A DNA stretch of 64,000 nucleotides from Halomonas sp. (lineage in GTDB: Bacteria; Pseudomonadota; Gammaproteobacteria; Pseudomonadales; Halomonadaceae). Shown here one piece after another: positions 48,781-58,167 of this stretch. Both the position numbers and the translations under genes were made by a program. Every line of letters starts with the position of its first letter. Within the stretch, counting starts at the first letter, position 1. The stretch covers positions 1 to 64,000 of the forward strand of contig NZ_JAFIFK010000047.1 in NCBI RefSeq assembly GCF_020832045.1, read 5' to 3'. A model generated the notes under the pieces. It was not told where the DNA came from. It searched no databases and saw only the letters and a list, made by a program, of their open reading frames with translations.

Positions 48781-48906
48781 AGCAGTGACCGCTTCAAGTA
48801 GAGTGGCAAAATCGTGGGCTGTCGGCATTCCGGTTGGGTGCGTTCGGGAATGTCGGAAAACATTGGTAGCAAGGCAGGGTGCCTTGTCGATGTGGGGGTG
48901 TTAGGA

Positions 48907-49614
48907 ATGAGTCAGAATGCACGGGAATCGCTTTCTGCCCTGATGGACAACGAAGGTGATGATCTCGAACTTCGTCGGGCGCTGAAATCGCTCGAAGAAG
49001 AGCCGGATGCGGCGGAAGCCTGGCGGCGCTATCACTTAATGCGCAGCCTGCTGCAGCGGGATCATGACATCGATGTCAGCACGGATCTCTCGGCCGGCAT
49101 CATGGCCAGATTGGAAGCAGAACCGGCGCCGATGGTGGATGAAGCTCGTTTCACTCCCCGTCGCACACCATCCATGGCGCGTGGCGCTGGGATAGCCGCA
49201 GCCGTCACGCTGATGGTGATTACCGGCGTGCAGTTCTACAACGGCTCCGATTTTACTCGATCCGGCGGGGACGCTCAGGTCGCTGGCGGTGAATCTCCGG
49301 CGACGGTCGGCCAACCGCAGCGTAGTCTTGCCTCTCCGGCCGCGAGTGGCGGCCAGGCCATGCAGGCCGGAGCGCCGCTTTTCTCTCCGGTAGCCTCGGG
49401 TGGTCAATCCGGCTTGATGCCGGTCGGCGCTGGCTTCGACAGCCCGCTGTTCATGACTCCCAATCCGCGTCAGTCGCAAAGCTCCGACCAGGAGCAGGCG
49501 CGTCTGTTGCAATCCTATCTCGACCGCCATTCCCAGGGCGCTACCTATCTGAGCGGCGATGTCTGGATGCCCTTGCTGCGCGCTTCGGGTAACGAGACGC
49601 CGGGGCAGCGCTAA
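48907..49614 (+). CDS. mucA: Anti-sigma factor MucA (RseA family)
   Basis: A 235-residue membrane protein. The cytoplasmic sigma-binding domain is MSQNARESLSALMDNEGDD, then EAWRRYHLMRSLLQRD. A single membrane segment follows (about 93-110, GAGIAAAVTLMVITGVQF). The periplasmic part is Ser/Gly/Gln-rich with a conserved-looking end LLQSYLDRHSQGATYLSG. It sequesters AlgU and is cleaved on envelope stress. The start at 48907 has TTAGGA before it. The stop overlaps the mucB ATG (TAATG). Confidence 0.92.
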   Translation: MSQNARESLSALMDNEGDDLELRRALKSLEEEPDAAEAWRRYHLMRSLLQRDHDIDVSTDLSAGIMARLEAEPAPMVDEARFTPRRTPSMARGAGIAAAVTLMVITGVQFYNGSDFTRSGGDAQVAGGESPATVGQPQRSLASPAASGGQAMQAGAPLFSPVASGGQSGLMPVGAGFDSPLFMTPNPRQSQSSDQEQARLLQSYLDRHSQGATYLSGDVWMPLLRASGNETPGQR

Positions 49615-50609
49615 TGGCAGGCAGGCGTCTTCCATCACGCCTGGCTGCATTGGGTGGCGTCTTACTGCTGACGCAACTATTTCCGGCGTTTGCCGAAACG
49701 TCGGTAGAGCAGCCCCAGGCCGAGCGATTCGACTGTCGGCAACTTGCCGAGTGGGCGGCGCCCGAATCGCCAGTGGAATGGTTCGAGCGTAGCCTGTGGG
49801 CAGGCCACTGCCATGTTTATCAGGCGCGTGCAGTACGCATCGGTATCGATGGAGTTCGCACACTCGCGCTTTCCCGCGATATTCAGGACGGTGTCGAGCG
49901 TGAAGTGGCACGCTTTCTCGATGGGCCGCCCGTCTTCTTCGAGCGCCGTGGGCATATCGGACGCATGAGCTGGTCCAGCGACGCCGCCGAGGGGCCTGCC
50001 TCGCCTGCCGGTATTGCACGTCATATCGATCGGTATTATCGACTCTCGATGGGTAGTGATGAGCGCATGGCCAATCGCAGTGCGGTGCGCTTAGATATCG
50101 AACCGATTGACGGTATGCGTTTTGGCCATCGTCTGTGGCTCGATGAGCAAACCGCGTTGCCGCTCAAGCGTGAGCTGATCGATGATCGCGGCCGTGTCGT
50201 CGAGACCTTTCAATTGACCGAGCTCCAGGCGCCAACGCTTTACCAGAATGGTGTCGTATTAGACGCTGGCCTCATGCCGCCGCAGCAACCTTGGCAGGCA
50301 GGTTGGCTCCCCAATGGCTTTCTCGATCAATCCGTGGATACGCATACCGATCGGCATGACCCGCAAGTGGGACACCGCATCTACAGCGACGGTCTTTCGA
50401 CGCTCAGCATGTTCGTCGAACCCATCGAGGAGGGGCGGGAGCGATTGATACCCGGCCTGCACCGTTTGGGTATCTCCCTAGCAGTAGTGCGCCATGTGGC
50501 GATAGAGGGCCGGCCCATGCAGGTCGTGGTGATGGGTGAGCTGCCGCCTCGCGTCCTGGCTCAGGTGGCGGAAAGCCTGGTCTGGCAGGAGCAGGCGGCT
50601 TCGGATTAG
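49614..50609 (+). CDS. mucB: Periplasmic regulator MucB (RseB family)
   Basis: A 331-residue periplasmic protein with a signal peptide ending about residue 27 (FPAFA). The MucB/RseB N-terminal domain includes WFERSLWAGHCHVYQA and YRLSMGSDERMANRSA. The C-terminal domain has GWLPNGFLDQ, IYSDGLSTLSMFVEP and VAIEGRPMQVVVMGELP. It binds MucA and blocks its proteolysis until lipopolysaccharide or lipid signals release it. It lies between mucA and mucD. Confidence 0.92.
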   Translation: MAGRRLPSRLAALGGVLLLTQLFPAFAETSVEQPQAERFDCRQLAEWAAPESPVEWFERSLWAGHCHVYQARAVRIGIDGVRTLALSRDIQDGVEREVARFLDGPPVFFERRGHIGRMSWSSDAAEGPASPAGIARHIDRYYRLSMGSDERMANRSAVRLDIEPIDGMRFGHRLWLDEQTALPLKRELIDDRGRVVETFQLTELQAPTLYQNGVVLDAGLMPPQQPWQAGWLPNGFLDQSVDTHTDRHDPQVGHRIYSDGLSTLSMFVEPIEEGRERLIPGLHRLGISLAVVRHVAIEGRPMQVVVMGELPPRVLAQVAESLVWQEQAASD

Positions 50610-50645
50610 CGCATTTTTCCAGAAGTCGATACCGTTCGAGTGTGT

Positions 50646-50675
50646 CTTGAAAGAAGCAGTGTGAATCACCAATTT
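50646..50675 (+). promoter_or_regulatory. Possible heat-shock (sigma-32) promoter before mucD
   Basis: CTTGAAA (50646-50652), a 14-bp spacer and CACCAATTT (50667-50675), compared with the consensus CTTGAAA-N13-14-CCCCATNT. The -35 is perfect, the -10 partial. Just downstream, GAAAACGTTTC (50693-50703) is a perfect palindrome-like dyad of unknown role. Confidence 0.4.
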
Positions 50676-50754
50676 GCCAAAAGGCGTTACTGAAAACGTT
50701 TCACGAAACGACATTTTTCGCTGTGAAAAGCACAACGCTGATGCAGGAGCTTCT

Positions 50755-52179
50755 ATGATGCCAATGACGCGACACGTCACCCTTTGGGCGTTGCTGTTGG
50801 CCTTGCTGCTATCGTGGCAGTCCGCCTTTGCCCGTGACTTGCCTGATTTCACCGTACTGGTCGAGCAGTCGGCGCCCGGGGTAGTCAATATCTCCACTAC
50901 CCGAATGATGCCGGGGCGCTCCCAGGCCTTTGAAGGCTTCGGCGGGCAAGACATCCCGGACATCTTCCGCCATTTCTTCGGCGACCGCATGCCGGCGCCA
51001 CCCGGTGGCGGCGGGCCCGGAAGAGAGCAGGAGCGCCAGTCGCTGGGATCCGGCTTCATCATCAGCGACGATGGCTACATCCTGACCAATGCCCATGTTG
51101 TGGAGGGGGCCGACGAAATCCTCGTGCGCCTCAATGATCGCCGCGAGTTGGAAGCAGAGCTTATTGGTGCCGATACCCAGACGGACGTGGCCTTGCTCAA
51201 GGTCGAGGCGGCGGATCTGCCTACGCTGCGCATGGGGGACTCCGACGGTCTGCGCGTTGGCGAGTGGGTGGCCGCTATCGGCTCACCTTTCGGCTTCGAT
51301 TACTCAGTCACCGCCGGGATCATCAGCGCCATCAATCGCACATTGCCGCGTGATGCCTACGTACCGTTCATCCAGACCGACGTTGCCATCAATCCTGGCA
51401 ATTCGGGCGGACCTTTGTTCAACCTCGACGGTGAAGTCGTGGGCATCAACGCTCAGATCTTCACTCGTAGCGGCGGTTTCATGGGGGTCTCTTTCGCCAT
51501 TCCCATCAATGTGGCCATGGACGTGGCAAATCAGTTGCGTGACGACGGCCGTGTACGCCGCGGCTGGCTAGGCGTAATGATCCAGCCGGTTTCACGGGAT
51601 CTGGCCGAATCGTTCGGCATGGACAGCGCAAGCGGCGCTTTGATCGCCGACCTCGATCCCGAGGGACCGGCGGCACGTGCCGGGCTGCGTGCCGGCGACA
51701 TCGTACTGGAGGTCGACGGGGAAGAGGTCGAGCGTTCGCGCAACCTGCCGCGGCTGATAGGCCGGGTAACGCCAGGCGAGGAGGCGGACCTGACCATCAT
51801 GCGCGATGGCGAGCGGCAGAACCTGGCGGTGGCCATCGGCGACTGGCCGGATAGCGAGCAGCCGGCGCAGGCTCGCTCCGGCGCCTCGGATGCTCAAGCC
51901 CGACTGGGGATCGCAGCCGCCGAACTCGATGAGGCTGAACGGCAGCGGATGGGTATCGACAGTGGTGTCCTCGTGCGTGATATTGACCCGAGCGGTGCGG
52001 CGGCCGACGCCGGCATTCGTCCCGGCGATGTAATCGTCAGCCTCGATCATCACGGCGTCGAGGACCCGGCGCAGCTGCGCGAGTTGGTCGAATCGCTGCC
52101 CACCGATCGTGCCGTGCCCGTGCGGCTCTATCGTGACGGTCGCTCGCTGTTCGTGGCGCTGCGCCTGGGTCGTAGCTGA
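50755..52179 (+). CDS. mucD: Periplasmic serine endoprotease MucD (DegP/HtrA family)
   Basis: A 474-residue HtrA protease. The signal peptide (about 1-27) ends at SAFA. The trypsin-like domain has the triad His114 (TNAHVVEGAD), Asp144 (TDVALLKV) and Ser217 (GNSGGPLF). Two PDZ domains follow (about 265-355 and 370-470). It degrades misfolded envelope proteins and dampens AlgU activation. The start at 50755 follows AGGAGC; the frame is open upstream to 50674 without a signal peptide. A strong terminator follows. Confidence 0.95.
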   Translation: MMPMTRHVTLWALLLALLLSWQSAFARDLPDFTVLVEQSAPGVVNISTTRMMPGRSQAFEGFGGQDIPDIFRHFFGDRMPAPPGGGGPGREQERQSLGSGFIISDDGYILTNAHVVEGADEILVRLNDRRELEAELIGADTQTDVALLKVEAADLPTLRMGDSDGLRVGEWVAAIGSPFGFDYSVTAGIISAINRTLPRDAYVPFIQTDVAINPGNSGGPLFNLDGEVVGINAQIFTRSGGFMGVSFAIPINVAMDVANQLRDDGRVRRGWLGVMIQPVSRDLAESFGMDSASGALIADLDPEGPAARAGLRAGDIVLEVDGEEVERSRNLPRLIGRVTPGEEADLTIMRDGERQNLAVAIGDWPDSEQPAQARSGASDAQARLGIAAAELDEAERQRMGIDSGVLVRDIDPSGAAADAGIRPGDVIVSLDHHGVEDPAQLRELVESLPTDRAVPVRLYRDGRSLFVALRLGRS

Positions 52180-52204
52180 TACCCCAAGACGTTACCGCAC
52201 TACG

Positions 52205-52245
52205 CGACACCTTCCGCCCAAGGGCGGAAGGTGTCGTCGTTTTTG
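52205..52245 (+). terminator. Intrinsic terminator after mucD
   Basis: A perfect 15-bp stem (arms CGACACCTTCCGCCC at 52205-52219 and GGGCGGAAGGTGTCG at 52222-52236) is followed by TCGTTTTT. Confidence 0.93.
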
Positions 52246-52264
52246 CCGCCTCCTACGGCTGTGC

Positions 52265-52293
52265 TGTCCAACCCCTGGCCATGCCGGTACAAT
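52265..52293 (+). promoter_or_regulatory. Candidate promoter of the lepA-lepB-rnc-era-recO operon
   Basis: -10 TACAAT (52288-52293) with TGTCCA 17 bp upstream (52265-52270). The -10 lies inside a short inverted repeat GCCGGTA-CAA-TACCGGC. Confidence 0.4.
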
Positions 52294-52378
52294 ACCGGCC
52301 ATTGAATTCATATGACGTGAACGGGCGCCGACCAAAACTGCCGCTGCCGCGCTCGTGTCGAACACCGGACTGGGTTAG

Positions 52379-54196
52379 ATGAGCAACGAAGCAAGTAACG
52401 GAAAACTGAATCACATTCGGAATTTCTCCATCATTGCCCATATCGACCACGGCAAGTCGACCTTGGCGGATCGCCTGATCCAGAGCTGCGGTGGCCTGAC
52501 CGAGCGCGAGTTGAAAGAGCAGGTGCTCGACTCGATGGACCTCGAGCGTGAGCGTGGTATCACCATCAAGGCTCAGTCGGTGACACTCGACTATCACGCC
52601 CAGGACGGCCACACCTATCAGCTCAACTTCATCGATACGCCGGGCCACGTCGATTTTTCCTACGAGGTATCGCGCTCGCTGTATGCCTGTGAAGGGGCGC
52701 TGCTTGTGGTGGATGCTGCCCAGGGCGTCGAGGCGCAATCGGTAGCCAACTGCTATACCGCCATCGAGCAGGGTCTCGAGGTGCTGCCGGTGCTGAACAA
52801 GATGGACCTGCCCCAGGCGGACCCCGACAAGGTGGCCCACGAGATCGAGGAGATCATCGGTCTCGATGCCACCGATGCCTGCCAGGTATCGGCCAAGAGC
52901 GGGCTGGGCATCGATGCACTGCTCGAACGCCTGGTGCGCGACATTCCGCCGCCCAAAGGGGATCCCGAAGCGCCGCTGCAGGCGTTGATCATCGACTCCT
53001 GGTTCGACAACTACCTTGGGGTAGTGTCGCTGGTACGTATCTTCCAGGGCACGATGAAGAAGGGCGAGAAGATCCGCATCAAGTCGACGGGGCGCGACTG
53101 GCAGGCCAACGAAGTGGGTATATTCACCCCGCTGCGCAAGGAAACCAACATTCTTCGTGCCGGTGAGGTGGGCTTCGTCGTGGCCGGCATCAAGGATATC
53201 CAGGGCGCGCCGGTAGGGGATACCATCACTCACGCCAAGTCGCCGGACGTCGAGCGTCTGCCCGGTTTTCAGAAGGTCAAGCCGCAGGTGTATGCCGGCA
53301 TGTTCCCGGTGAGCGCCGACGACTATGAGGATTTCCGCGATGCGCTGGAGAAGCTGGCGCTCAACGATGCCTCGCTGGAGTACGAACCGGAAAATTCCGA
53401 CGCCCTGGGCTTCGGATTCCGTGTCGGCTTTCTCGGTACGCTTCACATGGAGATCATCCAGGAGCGACTCGAGCGCGAGTACGACATGGACCTGCTCACC
53501 ACGGCGCCCACCGTGGTCTATGAACTGGCAATGAAGAACGGCGAGGTCAAGTATGTCTCCAACCCCTCCAAGCTGCCCGACATGGCGGACGTGGAGGAGA
53601 TGCGCGAGCCGATCGTCAGGGCCAGCATCCTGGTGCCCCAGGAGTATGTCGGCAATGTGATAATGGAGTGCGAGAACCGTCGCGGTAATCAGCTCGACAT
53701 GCAGTTTCTCGGCAGCCAGATCCAGCTCGTCTATGAGCTGCCCATGAGTGAAGTGGTGATGGACTTCTTCGACCGACTCAAATCCATCTCCAAAGGGTAT
53801 GCCTCGCTGGATTACAACTTTGAGCGCTTCGAGGCCGCTAAGCTGGTGCGCCTGGACGTGCTGATCAATGGCGACCGGGTAGACGCCTTGGCGGTGATCA
53901 TTCACCGTGACCATGCTCATGGTCGCGGCCGGATCCTGGTCGAAAAGATGAAGGAACTGATCCCGCGTCAGATGTTCGATGTGGCGATCCAGGCCGCCAT
54001 TGGCGGTCAGGTGGTAGCACGCTCCACCGTCAAGGCGCTACGCAAGAACGTGACGGCCAAGTGTTACGGCGGGGACGTATCGCGCAAGAAGAAGCTGCTC
54101 GAGAAACAGAAAGCGGGCAAGAAGCGCATGAAACAGGTCGGTCGGGTGGAAATTCCCCAGGATGCTTTCCTGGCCGTACTCAGGGTGAACGACTAG
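52379..54196 (+). CDS. lepA: Translation factor LepA (EF4), ribosomal back-translocase GTPase
   Basis: A 605-residue GTPase. G1 is [16 protein letters not shown], the switch region contains [14 protein letters not shown]3 is [13 protein letters not shown] and G4 is LNKMDLP. The LepA-specific C-terminal domain ends with [15 protein letters not shown] and [15 protein letters not shown]. It assists translation at low pH, high salt or low temperature. The ATG at 52379 has a weak ribosome binding site. lepB follows after 13 bases. Confidence 0.97.
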   Translation: MSNEASNGKLNHIRNFSIIAHIDHGKSTLADRLIQSCGGLTERELKEQVLDSMDLERERGITIKAQSVTLDYHAQDGHTYQLNFIDTPGHVDFSYEVSRSLYACEGALLVVDAAQGVEAQSVANCYTAIEQGLEVLPVLNKMDLPQADPDKVAHEIEEIIGLDATDACQVSAKSGLGIDALLERLVRDIPPPKGDPEAPLQALIIDSWFDNYLGVVSLVRIFQGTMKKGEKIRIKSTGRDWQANEVGIFTPLRKETNILRAGEVGFVVAGIKDIQGAPVGDTITHAKSPDVERLPGFQKVKPQVYAGMFPVSADDYEDFRDALEKLALNDASLEYEPENSDALGFGFRVGFLGTLHMEIIQERLEREYDMDLLTTAPTVVYELAMKNGEVKYVSNPSKLPDMADVEEMREPIVRASILVPQEYVGNVIMECENRRGNQLDMQFLGSQIQLVYELPMSEVVMDFFDRLKSISKGYASLDYNFERFEAAKLVRLDVLINGDRVDALAVIIHRDHAHGRGRILVEKMKELIPRQMFDVAIQAAIGGQVVARSTVKALRKNVTAKCYGGDVSRKKKLLEKQKAGKKRMKQVGRVEIPQDAFLAVLRVND

Positions 54197-54209
54197 GACC
54201 GGCGATATC

Positions 54210-55013
54210 ATGGATTTCTCTCTACTGCTGGTGATGGCTGTCGCCATCACCGGACTCATTTGGTTGCTCGATATAATCTGGTGGCGTCCGCTGCGCCGCA
54301 AGAAACTGACTGCTGTCGAGAGCGGCACCACCGAAGGGCTGGATGAGGACACCCGCGAGCGCGTCATGAAGGAGCCTTGGCCGGTCGACTACGCCCGTTC
54401 CTTCTTCCCAGTCCTGCTGGTAGTGCTGCTGCTGCGCAGTTTTCTGGTCGAGCCCTTTCAGATCCCTTCCGGCTCCATGCGTCCGACCCTGGAGGTGGGC
54501 GACTTCATTCTTGTCAACAAGTTCGCCTACGGCCTGCGGTTACCCGTGACCCACACGCGTTTCGTCGAGCTGGGCGAGCCTGAGCGCGGTGACGTCATGG
54601 TTTTCCGCTTTCCCAACGAGCCTTCGGTGAATTTCATTAAGCGCGTGGTTGCGCTACCGGGCGATACGGTGCGCTACGAGGACAAGCAGCTCTATATCAA
54701 CGGCGAGCCGGTGCCCAAGCGACTGCTGGACGAGTCGCCGCCTACTGCACAGGGCGAGTGGCTGCTGGAAGAGAGACTGGGTGAGGTCAGTCATCGTATC
54801 TACAATAATCCACGTGACCCTGGGCCGCGCGTACGCGAGATCATCGTGCCGGAAGGGCACTTCTTCACCATGGGCGACAACCGCGACCACTCCAACGACA
54901 GCCGGTACTGGGGTTTCGTGCCCGAGGAGAACATCGTCGGTCGAGCTTTCGCCGTGTGGATGCACTGGGATGGAGGCTTGCCCAGCTTCACTCAGGTTCG
55001 CCGCATCCAATGA
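54210..55013 (+). CDS. lepB: Signal peptidase I
   Basis: A 267-residue inner-membrane protease that removes signal peptides. Two N-terminal membrane segments (about 4-24 and 63-80) precede the catalytic domain. The dyad is Ser89 in QIPSGSMRPTLEVGDF and Lys144 in NFIKRVVALPGD. MGDNRDHSNDSRYWG is the C-terminal family signature. It lies between lepA and rnc as in most gammaproteobacteria. Confidence 0.96.
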   Translation: MDFSLLLVMAVAITGLIWLLDIIWWRPLRRKKLTAVESGTTEGLDEDTRERVMKEPWPVDYARSFFPVLLVVLLLRSFLVEPFQIPSGSMRPTLEVGDFILVNKFAYGLRLPVTHTRFVELGEPERGDVMVFRFPNEPSVNFIKRVVALPGDTVRYEDKQLYINGEPVPKRLLDESPPTAQGEWLLEERLGEVSHRIYNNPRDPGPRVREIIVPEGHFFTMGDNRDHSNDSRYWGFVPEENIVGRAFAVWMHWDGGLPSFTQVRRIQ

Positions 55014-55037
55014 TGGAACAGTAATGACAGGAATTAC

Positions 55038-55730
55038 GTGAGCAAATCCCTTACCGCTTTCAGCCGACGCATCGGCCATACGTTCAACGATATCACGCTG
55101 CTGGAACTGGCCATGACGCACCGCAGTTTCGGTGGCCAGAACAACGAGCGCCTGGAGTTTCTCGGCGACTCCATCGTGAATTTCGTCATTGCCGAGGCGC
55201 TTTACGAGCGGTTTGCCTTGGCTCGTGAAGGACAGCTCTCACGCTTGCGGGCACGCCTGGTCCGTGGTCAGACCCTGGCCGAGCTGGCAAGAGAGATGTC
55301 CTTCGGCGAGTGTCTCCGGCTGGGCTCCGGTGAGATGAAGAGCGGCGGTCATCGACGCGACTCGATTCTGGCCGATGCCGTTGAAGCCGTTCTCGGCGCC
55401 ATCTATCTCGATGCCGGTATGGACGTAGCACGAACCCGCGTGCTGGCCTGGTATGCCGAGCGCCTGGAGTCGATCGACCTGCAGGACACGCAGAAGGATC
55501 CCAAGACGCGACTGCAGGAGTTCCTGCAGTCGCGTCAATCACCGCTGCCACGCTACGATGTGGTATCGGTTGAAGGTGAGGCGCACGATCAGACGTTCAC
55601 CGTTCAGTGTCACGTCGAGCTGCTGGATTCGCATACCCTGGGCACCGGGTCCAGTCGTCGGCATGCCGAGCAGCAGGCCGCCGAACTTGCGCTCCTTCAG
55701 CTCGAGAACCGCAAAGGGCAGTCATCATGA
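55038..55730 (+). CDS. rnc: Ribonuclease III
   Basis: A 230-residue double-strand-specific RNase. The catalytic domain has the signature [15 protein letters not shown] and later [15 protein letters not shown]. The double-stranded-RNA-binding domain (about 155-225) starts [14 protein letters not shown] and ends [18 protein letters not shown]. It processes rRNA precursors and regulates mRNAs. The start is GTG at 55038 with CAGGAAT before it. The stop overlaps the era ATG. Confidence 0.96.
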   Translation: MSKSLTAFSRRIGHTFNDITLLELAMTHRSFGGQNNERLEFLGDSIVNFVIAEALYERFALAREGQLSRLRARLVRGQTLAELAREMSFGECLRLGSGEMKSGGHRRDSILADAVEAVLGAIYLDAGMDVARTRVLAWYAERLESIDLQDTQKDPKTRLQEFLQSRQSPLPRYDVVSVEGEAHDQTFTVQCHVELLDSHTLGTGSSRRHAEQQAAELALLQLENRKGQSS

Positions 55731-56626
55731 GCGAGACCTGTGGATTCGTAGCCATCGTTGGCCGCCCCAACGTCGGCAAATCGACCCTGATGAACCGCAT
55801 TCTCGGTCAGAAGGTGTCAATCACCTCGCGCCGACCCCAGACTACCCGTCACCAGGTCATGGGCATCAAGACCGAAGGCGAGGCCCAGTTCATCTACGTC
55901 GACACGCCGGGCATTCATATCCTGGGGCGCGATCGCAACAAGGCGATCAACCGCTTCATGAATCAGGCTGCCACTCAGGCGCTGCGTGACGTGGACTGCG
56001 TCGTTTTCATCATCGACCGCACCCGCTGGACCGAAGAGGACCAGGTGGTGCTGACACGGCTGGAGCACGTCGATGCGCCGGTGATTCTCGCCGTCAACAA
56101 GGTCGACCGTCTCGAAGACAAGAGCACGCTGCTTCCGTGGCTGGCCGAGGTCGGTGCGCGACGTGAGTTTGCCGCCATCATCCCGATTTCCGCCAAGCAC
56201 GGCACCAACGTGCCGGAGCTGGAGTCCGAGGTCGCCAAACACCTCCCCGAGGGTATCCACCACTTCCCCGACGATCAGATCACCGACAGGAGCCAGCGTT
56301 TCCTCGCGGCCGAGCTGGTTCGCGAAAAGATCATGCGTCAGTTGGGGGACGAACTGCCCTATCAGGTGACGGTCGAGATCGAAGAGTTTCGCGACGAAGG
56401 CAGGGTGGTACATATCAGCGCCCTGATCCTGGTGGAGCGTGACGGTCAGAAGAAGATACTCATCGGTGATAACGGCGAGCGGATCAAGAATATCGGGCGC
56501 GAGGCACGGCTCGACATGGAGCGGGCGCTGGATGCCAAAGTCATGCTCAACCTGTGGGTCAAGGTAAAGCGCGGTTGGTCGGACGACGAGAGGGCGCTAA
56601 AGAGCCTCGGTTACAATCTCGATTGA
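55727..56626 (+). CDS. era: GTPase Era
   Basis: A 299-residue ribosome-assembly GTPase that binds the 3' end of 16S rRNA. G1 is [14 protein letters not shown], the switch region has [14 protein letters not shown]3 is VDTPGIH and G4 is AVNKVDR. The C-terminal KH domain includes [18 protein letters not shown] and [15 protein letters not shown]. Its ATG overlaps the rnc stop (ATGA). Confidence 0.97.
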   Translation: MSETCGFVAIVGRPNVGKSTLMNRILGQKVSITSRRPQTTRHQVMGIKTEGEAQFIYVDTPGIHILGRDRNKAINRFMNQAATQALRDVDCVVFIIDRTRWTEEDQVVLTRLEHVDAPVILAVNKVDRLEDKSTLLPWLAEVGARREFAAIIPISAKHGTNVPELESEVAKHLPEGIHHFPDDQITDRSQRFLAAELVREKIMRQLGDELPYQVTVEIEEFRDEGRVVHISALILVERDGQKKILIGDNGERIKNIGREARLDMERALDAKVMLNLWVKVKRGWSDDERALKSLGYNLD

Positions 56627-56628
56627 CC

Positions 56629-57330
56629 ATGCAGCCGCAGCCGGCCTTCCTCCTCCATAAACGCCCTTATCGCGAAACCAGTGCGTTGGTTGAACTGCTT
56701 ACGCTGGAGCATGGGCGCGTCCGCGCGGTGGCTCAGGGAGTTCAACGGCCGGGCTCGCGCTCGCGCAGCCGGCTGCAGCCTTTCGCTCCGCTACACGTTA
56801 CCTGGGTAGGGGACGGTGAGCTCAAGCGTCTGCGCTTGATGGAAAGTCGCGGTGCGGCGGCCCTGCTGGTGGGCGAAGGGTTGATTTGCGGCCTTTATGC
56901 CAACGAGCTGCTGACGCGAACGTTGCCGGTGGAGCTGCCGGCCGGGGACGTATTCGCCTTCTATGCGGCGCTGCTCGATGCGCTGCCGCGTCCCGAGGGC
57001 CGAGCCGTAGCGCTGCGACGTCTCGAGTTCTCCCTACTCGAGGTGCTGGATGCCGCGCCACGTTATACCACCCCGGAGGGGCGCGAGCTCGACCCACAGG
57101 GCCGCTACCGCTTCGATAGTCTCTCTCGCGCCTTCGTGCCCGGTGACCCCGGTATCGATGGACGCACCCTGCGCCTGCTGGCAGGTGGCGATCTGTCTGC
57201 GCCGGGCCTGGCCGGGCCGACCAAGGCGATTGCCCGTGCGGCGCTGGCGCCCCTGCTTGGCGCGCGACCATTGCGCTCGCGTGAACTGATGCGCCAGCTT
57301 GCCGAACGGCGCCGCCCCCCCTCACACTGA
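56629..57330 (+). CDS. recO: DNA repair protein RecO
   Basis: A 233-residue recombination mediator that helps load RecA at gaps with RecF and RecR. The N-terminal OB fold has [19 protein letters not shown], then [18 protein letters not shown]. The C-terminal helical domain includes [13 protein letters not shown] and [15 protein letters not shown]. No zinc cysteines are present, as usual in gammaproteobacterial RecO. It starts two bases after era. Confidence 0.93.
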   Translation: MQPQPAFLLHKRPYRETSALVELLTLEHGRVRAVAQGVQRPGSRSRSRLQPFAPLHVTWVGDGELKRLRLMESRGAAALLVGEGLICGLYANELLTRTLPVELPAGDVFAFYAALLDALPRPEGRAVALRRLEFSLLEVLDAAPRYTTPEGRELDPQGRYRFDSLSRAFVPGDPGIDGRTLRLLAGGDLSAPGLAGPTKAIARAALAPLLGARPLRSRELMRQLAERRRPPSH

Positions 57331-57362
57331 TTGTCTTACCTTTATCTCTGCCGGAGAGCGAC

Positions 57363-58160
57363 ATGAATCCCCCGCGCATTCTGCTTGGCGTAAACATCGA
57401 TCACATTGCCACCCTGCGTCAGGCCCGTGGCACTCGATATCCCGACCCTGTCCAGGCGGCGCTGTTGGCTGAGGAAGCGGGCGCCGACGGTATCACCGTG
57501 CACCTGCGCGAGGACCGTCGGCATATCCAGGAGCGCGACGTAAGAATCCTGGCCGAGGTGCTCAATACACGCATGAACCTGGAAATGGCGGTGACCGAGG
57601 AGATGCTGGCGCTGGCAGAGGAGATCCGTCCGGCGCATGTCTGCCTGGTGCCGGAAAAGCGTGAAGAGCTGACCACCGAAGGCGGGCTCGATGTGGTGGG
57701 GAGCTTCGATGCCATTGCCGGTGCATGCCGCCGTCTGGCGGCTGCGGGCTGTGAGGTGTCGCTGTTCATCGATCCCGAGCCCACACAGATCGAGGCGGCC
57801 AAGCGCTGCGGAGCGCCGGTCATCGAGCTGCATACCGGGGCCTACGCCGAGGGCGATGGCCGGGTGGCACGCGAGGAGCATGCGCGTCTGTCAGCCGCGA
57901 CGGAGATGGCGCTGGAACTGGGGCTGACGGTCAATGCCGGGCACGGCTTGCATTACCACAACGTCGAGGCCATCGCGGCGATTCCAGGCCTGAACGAGCT
58001 CAACATTGGTCATGCCATCATCGCCCGAGCTCTGTTTGTCGGCCTCAAGGAGGCGGTGGCCGAGATGAAACGGCTGATCATCGCCGGCCAGGAGGCGGGT
58101 TTCATCGCCTCGCTGGAGGAGCACGATCATCACCATGAGCATGATCACGACGCCGAATGA
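57363..58160 (+). CDS. pdxJ: Pyridoxine 5'-phosphate synthase with histidine-rich tail
   Basis: A 265-residue TIM-barrel enzyme forming pyridoxine 5'-phosphate from 1-deoxyxylulose 5-phosphate and an aminoacetone phosphate. Signatures: [58 protein letters not shown] and [11 protein letters not shown]. The C terminus carries an unusual acidic/His tail, [12 protein letters not shown], with six histidines. CCGGAGAGCGAC precedes the ATG. It ends the lepA-to-pdxJ gene run. Confidence 0.96.
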   Translation: MNPPRILLGVNIDHIATLRQARGTRYPDPVQAALLAEEAGADGITVHLREDRRHIQERDVRILAEVLNTRMNLEMAVTEEMLALAEEIRPAHVCLVPEKREELTTEGGLDVVGSFDAIAGACRRLAAAGCEVSLFIDPEPTQIEAAKRCGAPVIELHTGAYAEGDGRVAREEHARLSAATEMALELGLTVNAGHGLHYHNVEAIAAIPGLNELNIGHAIIARALFVGLKEAVAEMKRLIIAGQEAGFIASLEEHDHHHEHDHDAE

Positions 58161-58167
58161 TCCGGTC

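Noticed and set aside
52253-53920. A 555-codon open frame antisense to lepA
   Set aside because: It lies wholly over lepA and its upstream region; the composition is typical of a mirror frame of a GC-rich gene.
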